Origin: Calamus simplicifolius
Lineage: Eukaryota > Streptophyta > Magnoliopsida > Arecales > Arecaceae
Direction: 5' to 3'
Length of the DNA stretch: 64,000 nt
Assembly (NCBI GenBank): GCA_900491605.1
Contig: UESW01004560.1
Coordinates: 409,043-473,042, forward strand
This document shows, one piece after another, positions 59,352 through 64,000 of the stretch. The position numbers and the translations under genes are program-made. Under the pieces are notes generated by a model, which worked only from the letters and a program-made list of their open reading frames with translations, had not been told where the DNA came from and searched no databases. The stretch's first letter is position 1; every line of letters starts with the position of its first letter.

Positions 59352-61970
59352 TCATCCTGTGAAATCCATCTTCATATCAGGATTGTCCCGTCGAGCAAGA
59401 CATTCCATGTATCTCAGACAGTATAGGCCGCAATCCAGCGATCCGGTCGGTTGGCTTGGGCAATCCGAAATATCTTCCATCGGCCAAGTCATCGCTTCCT
59501 TCTTATCGCAGTAGATATGGAATATGTGGCCTAGAATTGTATGCCATTTCCTTGCATTGGCCTTGTACTTCGGTTGCGTTTCAATGAATTCAGGTGCATG
59601 AACACCTTTCTTTCCATGTCGACAGCAACCAAATGCCAGTGCGAGTTATCAGAGTTTATTATGGTGAAAAGAAACCGGAATTGGGCCTTATCTTCATCCG
59701 ATACATTGTCAAATATCGCAGCCCCTGATGTTCCAGCAAGTTCATGAGCAGGTGATGAGGAAGTCAGACACAGAGCAGATACGAAAACTGATGCAAATAT
59801 GCACTTATGGTATCGGTCAGGATGCTCTGTCCAGTTGCGCATCAGAAACTCCTGGCCGGAATCAATTATCTGCCAATGCAATGTAAACCGATTAATATAT
59901 TCTAAAATCAACAACTAGAACAGGTTTCTTGATATACTTACATCATCTATTATCATTTCATTGTTAATGAGATCTTGAAGATTTTTTCTTGTTACAACCA
60001 GAAAACATATTTGTGTAGACGATCTCGTCGGTTAGTCGCTCGCTCAAAAAATTTTGAATAATAATTTGGTCATCTTCGACCGTTGTGTTGGGCTTTGACG
60101 TGCCCACTGTCTTCGCCGACTTTTTAGGACGGGTTGTCTCATAACATTCTCCGACGACCGTGGATGCCTTACGCTTCCTCGGCTCTTTTTTAACCCTCCT
60201 AACAAGCGAAGGCACTCCAATGATTTCTATGTCCATATTATCATCCTTTGGCGCAGGGGTGCCAAGTTTATTATCGGATATGGACTCATCTTTATTTTCA
60301 TTCCCATGCTCTGTTTTATCATCCAATGAATCCCCCTCCAATCTCTTCTCCTCTGCTTTTGCATTCCCCGTCTCAATTGGACACTCGGATGAATGGTCCT
60401 CCTCCATCTTCTTCTCCTCACTATTTCCATTACCAGGCTCGCGGAGGACCAACTCCAAGGAATGCACCTTCTCTGTTTTCCCGTCTCCCTTGTCCTCATT
60501 TATTGCATTACTTTCCTTTCTGAGCAGTGAACTGAGGAGGCTCTCAGCAATGGACAGCCTGTGCCTGACATCGTCGAGTTGATCCTTAACGCACTCCAAT
60601 TCAGTCCTCAACTCGGCACATCCTGCGCAGCTATCCGTTGGTTGAGGGGCGCAGGTATCTGTTAGTTGAGGGGATGCTACATTCTGCTGAGTGAGAAGCC
60701 AGCGCTCTTCTGGCAATGGTACGGTAGCTCCCTCCATCTGCAACGCAAGATGATAACAAATTAATATTAAGTGAACATATTGACGCATTAAGTTGAAAAA
60801 TATGGTCAGAGCAATGGAGCAATGAACTAGCTTACCAAGTCGTGAGGCTGCAAGTCGGCAACCCAAACCGATTGGATCTTCATTTGGTGGTCATACCACT
60901 TCAACAGCCGGGGCAGTTTATCAGGGTATGCTGGTTCTCGCATTGATGTATGCTCGAGGAACCACGCCTGAACATGATATTTTTTGGATATTAAATAATG
61001 TAATATTACAAAAAATTTTACTAAGTACACTAATTATGCGTCTCAATAATCCTTACCACCAGTGCTGCCGAGCATCCGAACAGGGTAGGCTGCCTCCTAA
61101 CTTTTTTTGCATTCTTTGAGTGCACCGGCTCCTCGGAATGCAAGCAAGCAGCTATTTCTGGGAGAGCCAGAACAATCAACTCCTTCAGTGCCGAAGCCCA
61201 GTCGATGCTATCCAGTTGACTTAAGTCATCCAAGTGCTGGATGAGATACCGTGGACATCTCTGATTAGACTTTGGAGCCAAAAACATGGCCAACATGTAT
61301 GCGATCCAAAGTCGGACGGTGTCCTCGACATCCTCCTATACTTTAGATGATCGGAGTTGAAATATCAACTTCTCCAAACCTTCTTGGCGAAGATCTAAAC
61401 CCTGGCCAAACCGTCTGAACAACCTTCCGTTGAACATTTGGCTGGACGTGTCGATCTTCTTCCCATGAGCTGGAAGTCCCAGAATGAGTGCGACTTCGTC
61501 GGCACTGAATAGAACTGGCTTTCCGCAAAAAATGAACTTGTCGCCTCCATTGTGACATCTTATGATGTCTGCTAGCAGTCGCCCGTCGACTGTGAACGTC
61601 TGCATGTCGACGAAGGCACCAATGGGGTCCTTCGAATAAGTTTTGTATGCCGTCTAGAGAACCCCATCCTCCAAACCTTCTGAACGTATACGGCCGGCCT
61701 GCAGCTATTCTTAAACAGCTGGGAAGCCTTCACTAGGGGGACTGGAATAATTTTATTGTCAACTGAAATAGGGGGTAAGACAGAAGACATACTTGTCATG
61801 AAATTTTAAGAGAGGATGTCATAATATTTTAACATAGTGATAAACATACCTGAAGGAGCCGCATCCTCATTCGAACGAAGAACCATGTCCTTGCATTGTT
61901 CCGCCATTTTCTCCGTCTGCTTCTTCTTTGTTCGCGGTCTTCGTCCACAAACGAAAGCACTCATCTCCAT
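59352..61970 (-). pseudogene. Ulp1-type (C48) cysteine protease of the MULE
   Basis: Minus-strand blocks in order: MEMSAFVCGRRPRTKKKQ (from 61970, donor at 61849). A plant transposon domain follows at 61800-61336 (VDGRLLADIIRCHNGGDKFI, then EVALILGLPAHGKKID). Next come an all-alpha segment (61296-61030; DSIDWASALKELIVLALPEI) and WFLEHTSMREPAYPDKLPRL (60960). A long acidic linker with coiled coil and a basic patch (60740-60000) precedes the protease. The protease keeps its His in HWHLVAVDMERKVF (about 59625), then, after a frameshift near 59585, the Gln and Cys in QPTGSLDCGLYCLRYMECLA (about 59430), ending DMKMDFTG-stop. Ulp1 proteases remove SUMO-like modifiers; why MULEs carry them is unknown. 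Frameshifts near 61650 and 59585 disable this copy. Confidence 0.8.
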
Positions 61971-62224
61971 GAATGAAGTATACAAAGAATGAACTATGGT
62001 ACAAATTTAGGAGGGAAAAGGAGACCAGTGGCTTCTCGAGCAAGAGACGAAGGATGGCTTCTTGAGCAAAAGGATGGCTTCTCGAGCAACAGACGAATGA
62101 GTGCTTTTTCTAGGGTTTATGCCGACCTCAGAGAAATACGAAAGGACACCCGGATCGCCACGATCACATCACAGTGACCCGCAAACCCATAGGAACTGCC
62201 CAAGTTTTGCAACTCTTCTGGAAA

Positions 62225-64000
62225 GATGGCATGGCTGAGTTACTAGGGTGTCGTCGAATTAGTACTAGGGTGACGTCAAATTTCCACCTTGTTCAAGCAT
62301 GGGTGTCGTCGCCTTAAAGCTAGGGTGTCGTGAGATTTCAACTGGGGTGTCGCGAAGGATTTACGGCCGATGTTGAACTATGGTATCGCGGGGATTCTCT
62401 ATGTGGTCAGTTTTAAGTAAGGGTGTCGTTTCCTTAAAGCTAGGGTGTCATAATTTTTCAACTGGGGTGTCGCGAAGGATTTACGGCCGAATTCGACTAG
62501 GGTGTCGCCGAAGACTCTCTATGTGGTCATTTGTAAGCACGGGTGTCGTCGCCCTAAAGCTAGGGTGTCGTGGGATTTCAACTGGGGTGTCGCGAAGGAT
62601 TTACGGCCAAATTTGAACTAGGGTGTCACTGGGATTATCTCCGTGGTCAGTTTTAAGCACGGGTGTCGTCTCCTTAGAGCTAGGGTGTCGTGAGATTTCA
62701 ACTGGGTTGTCGCGAATGATTTTCGGCCGAATTCCACAGGGGTGTCGCGGGGATTCTCTCCGTGGTCAGTTTTAAGCACGGGTGTCGTCGCCCTAAAGCT
62801 AGGGTGTCGTGATATTTTGACTGGGGTGTCGCGAAGGATTTACGGCCAAATTCAACTAGGGTGTCGCCGGGGACTCTCTATGTGGTCATTTGTAAGCACG
62901 GGTGTCGTCGCCCTAAAGCTAGGGTGTCGTGGGATTTCAACTGGGGTGTCGCGAAGGATTTACGGCCGAATTCAAACTAGGGTGTCGCTGGGATTATCTC
63001 CATGGTCAGTTTTAAGCATGGGTGTCATCTCCTTAGAGCTAGGGTGTCATGAGATTTCAACTGGGGTGTCACGAATGATTTTCGGCCGAATTCCACAGGG
63101 GTGTCGCGAGGATTCTCTCTATGGTCAGTTTTAAGCACGGGTATCGTCGCCCTAAAGCTAGGGTGTCGTGATATTTCGACTGGGGTGTCGCGAAGGATTT
63201 ACGGCCGAATTCGACTAGGGTGTCGCCGGGGACATTATATGTGGTCATTTGTAAGCACGGGTGTCGTCGCCCTAAAGCTAGGGTGTCGTGGGATTTCAAC
63301 TGGGGTGTCGCGAAGGATTTACGGCCGAATTCGACTAGGGTGTCGCCGGGGACTCTCTATGTGGTCATTTGTAAGCACGGGTGTCGTCGCCCTAAAGCTA
63401 GGGTATTGTGGGATTTCAACTGGGGTGTCGTGAAGGATTTACGGCCGAATTCGAACTAGGGTGTCGCTGGGATTCTCTCCGTGGTCAGTTTTAAGCACGG
63501 GTGTCGTCTCCTTAGAGCTAGGGTGTCGTGAGATTTCAACTGGGGTGTCGCGAATGATTTTTGGCCGAATTCCACAGGGGTGTGCGGGGATTCTCTCCGT
63601 GGTCAGTTTTAAGCACGGGTGTCGTCGCCCTAAGCTAGGGTGTCGTGATATTTGACTGGGGTGTCGCGAAGGATTTACGGCCGAATTCAACTAGGGTGTC
63701 GCCGGGGACTCTCTATGTGGTCATTTGTAAGCACGGGTGTCGTCGCCCTAAAGCTAGGGTGTCGTGGGATTTCAACTGGGGTGTCGCGAAGGATTTACGG
63801 CGAATTAGAACTAGGGTGTCGCTGGGATTATCTCCGTGGTCAGTTTTAAGCATGGGTGTTGTCTCCTTAGAGCTAGGGTGTCGTGAGATTTCAACTGGGG
63901 TGTCGCGAATGATTTTCGGCCGAATTCCATAGGGGTGTCGCGGGATTCTCTCTGTGGTCAGTTTTAAGCACGGGTGTCGTCGCCCTAAAGCTAGGGTATC
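62225..64000 (-). repeat. Right tandem array of 120-bp units, inverted relative to left array
   Basis: AGCACGGGTGTCG-type markers start near 62296, 62416, 62536, 62656, 62775, 62895, 63015, 63134, 63254, 63374, 63494, 63612, 63730, 63849 and 63968; the array runs off the window. GTGGTCAGTTTTAAGCACGG is the complement of the left array's CCGTGCTTAGAACTGACCAC with one change, so the arrays are inverted relatives. Three unit types recur in order (ends ATGTGGTCATTTG; GGGATTATCTCC; AATGATTTTCGG...CCACAGG), giving a trimer of about 360 bp, once with an extra middle unit. Confidence 0.95.

Larger units (their letters stand above)
50560..64000. mobile_element. Large two-gene Mutator-like element with three CGACACCC arrays (right end outside window)
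   Basis: A plus-strand FAR1/MuDR-type transposase gene (50822-56660) and a minus-strand Ulp1-protease gene (61970-59352) converge on a central tandem array. Two further arrays, inverted relative to each other, lie at left (51063-54240) and right (62225 to the window end). The layout, transposase plus inverted outer repeats, defines a MULE; the Ulp1 partner is known from Kaonashi-type MULEs. The left terminus is not resolved (somewhere before 50640), and no terminal inverted repeat can be matched because the other end is missing. More than 13.4 kb is present. Confidence 0.75.

Noticed and set aside
62380..63932. Open frames of 65-130 codons in the right array
   Set aside because: The 120-bp unit is a multiple of three, so stop-free runs are expected in a tandem repeat.
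52209..64000. Arrays as ordinary centromeric satellite
   Set aside because: They flank and separate transposon genes and occur in inverted orientation at the two sides.

Overview
This window is plant nuclear DNA. The spliceosomal introns, chloroplast-type rhomboid and pentatricopeptide-repeat (PPR) genes, Ty1-copia elements, an RNase H-bearing L1-type LINE and FAR1/MuDR-type transposase genes all fit an angiosperm. The nested-retroelement landscape suggests a monocot with a moderately large genome, possibly a palm; that last step is only an impression. No bacterial, organellar or viral genes, CRISPR arrays, tRNAs or rRNAs were seen.

Layout. (1) 1-5246: 3' part of a probably non-autonomous LTR-type element (5' end outside the window). 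It holds a decayed, intron-bearing coiled-coil ORF and a GAGCT-rich minisatellite near each end. (2) 5247-24494: a minus-strand Ty1-copia element split by two later insertions, a 2.9-kb solo LTR (7678-10597, target-site duplication TCAAG) and a complete 9.6-kb plus-strand copia element (11377-21023, duplication GTATC). (3) 24969-25299: a possible MITE; 25310-25437: a scrap of an older LINE. (4) 25449-31659: a full-length 6.2-kb LINE with an 11-bp target-site duplication, two promoter-like 133-bp repeats, ORF1 and an endonuclease-RT-RNase H ORF2, both frameshifted. (5) 32139-41409: the one clearly intact host gene, a seven-exon plastid rhomboid (RBL11-like, 309 aa); its first intron carries an internally deleted sense copia (33020-37053, duplication AGAGA). 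(6) 41936-44907, minus strand: a PPR gene, tail-to-tail with the rhomboid, with one single-base frameshift in a homopolymer. (7) 47949-48697: a fold-back, MULE-like non-autonomous element. (8) About 50.6 kb to the window end: most of a very large two-gene Mutator-like element (MULE).

The MULE is the most unusual part. It has a FAR1-type transposase gene on the plus strand and a convergent Ulp1-type cysteine-protease gene on the minus strand. Three tandem arrays share the octamer CGACACCC: a left array of alternating 125/120-bp units, a central array of 113-bp units between the two gene ends, and a right array of 120-bp units that is an inverted relative of the left one. The left array appears to sit inside a 3.5-kb first intron of the transposase gene. 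Both genes carry stops or frameshifts, so this copy is probably inactive, but its architecture is unusual enough to follow up.
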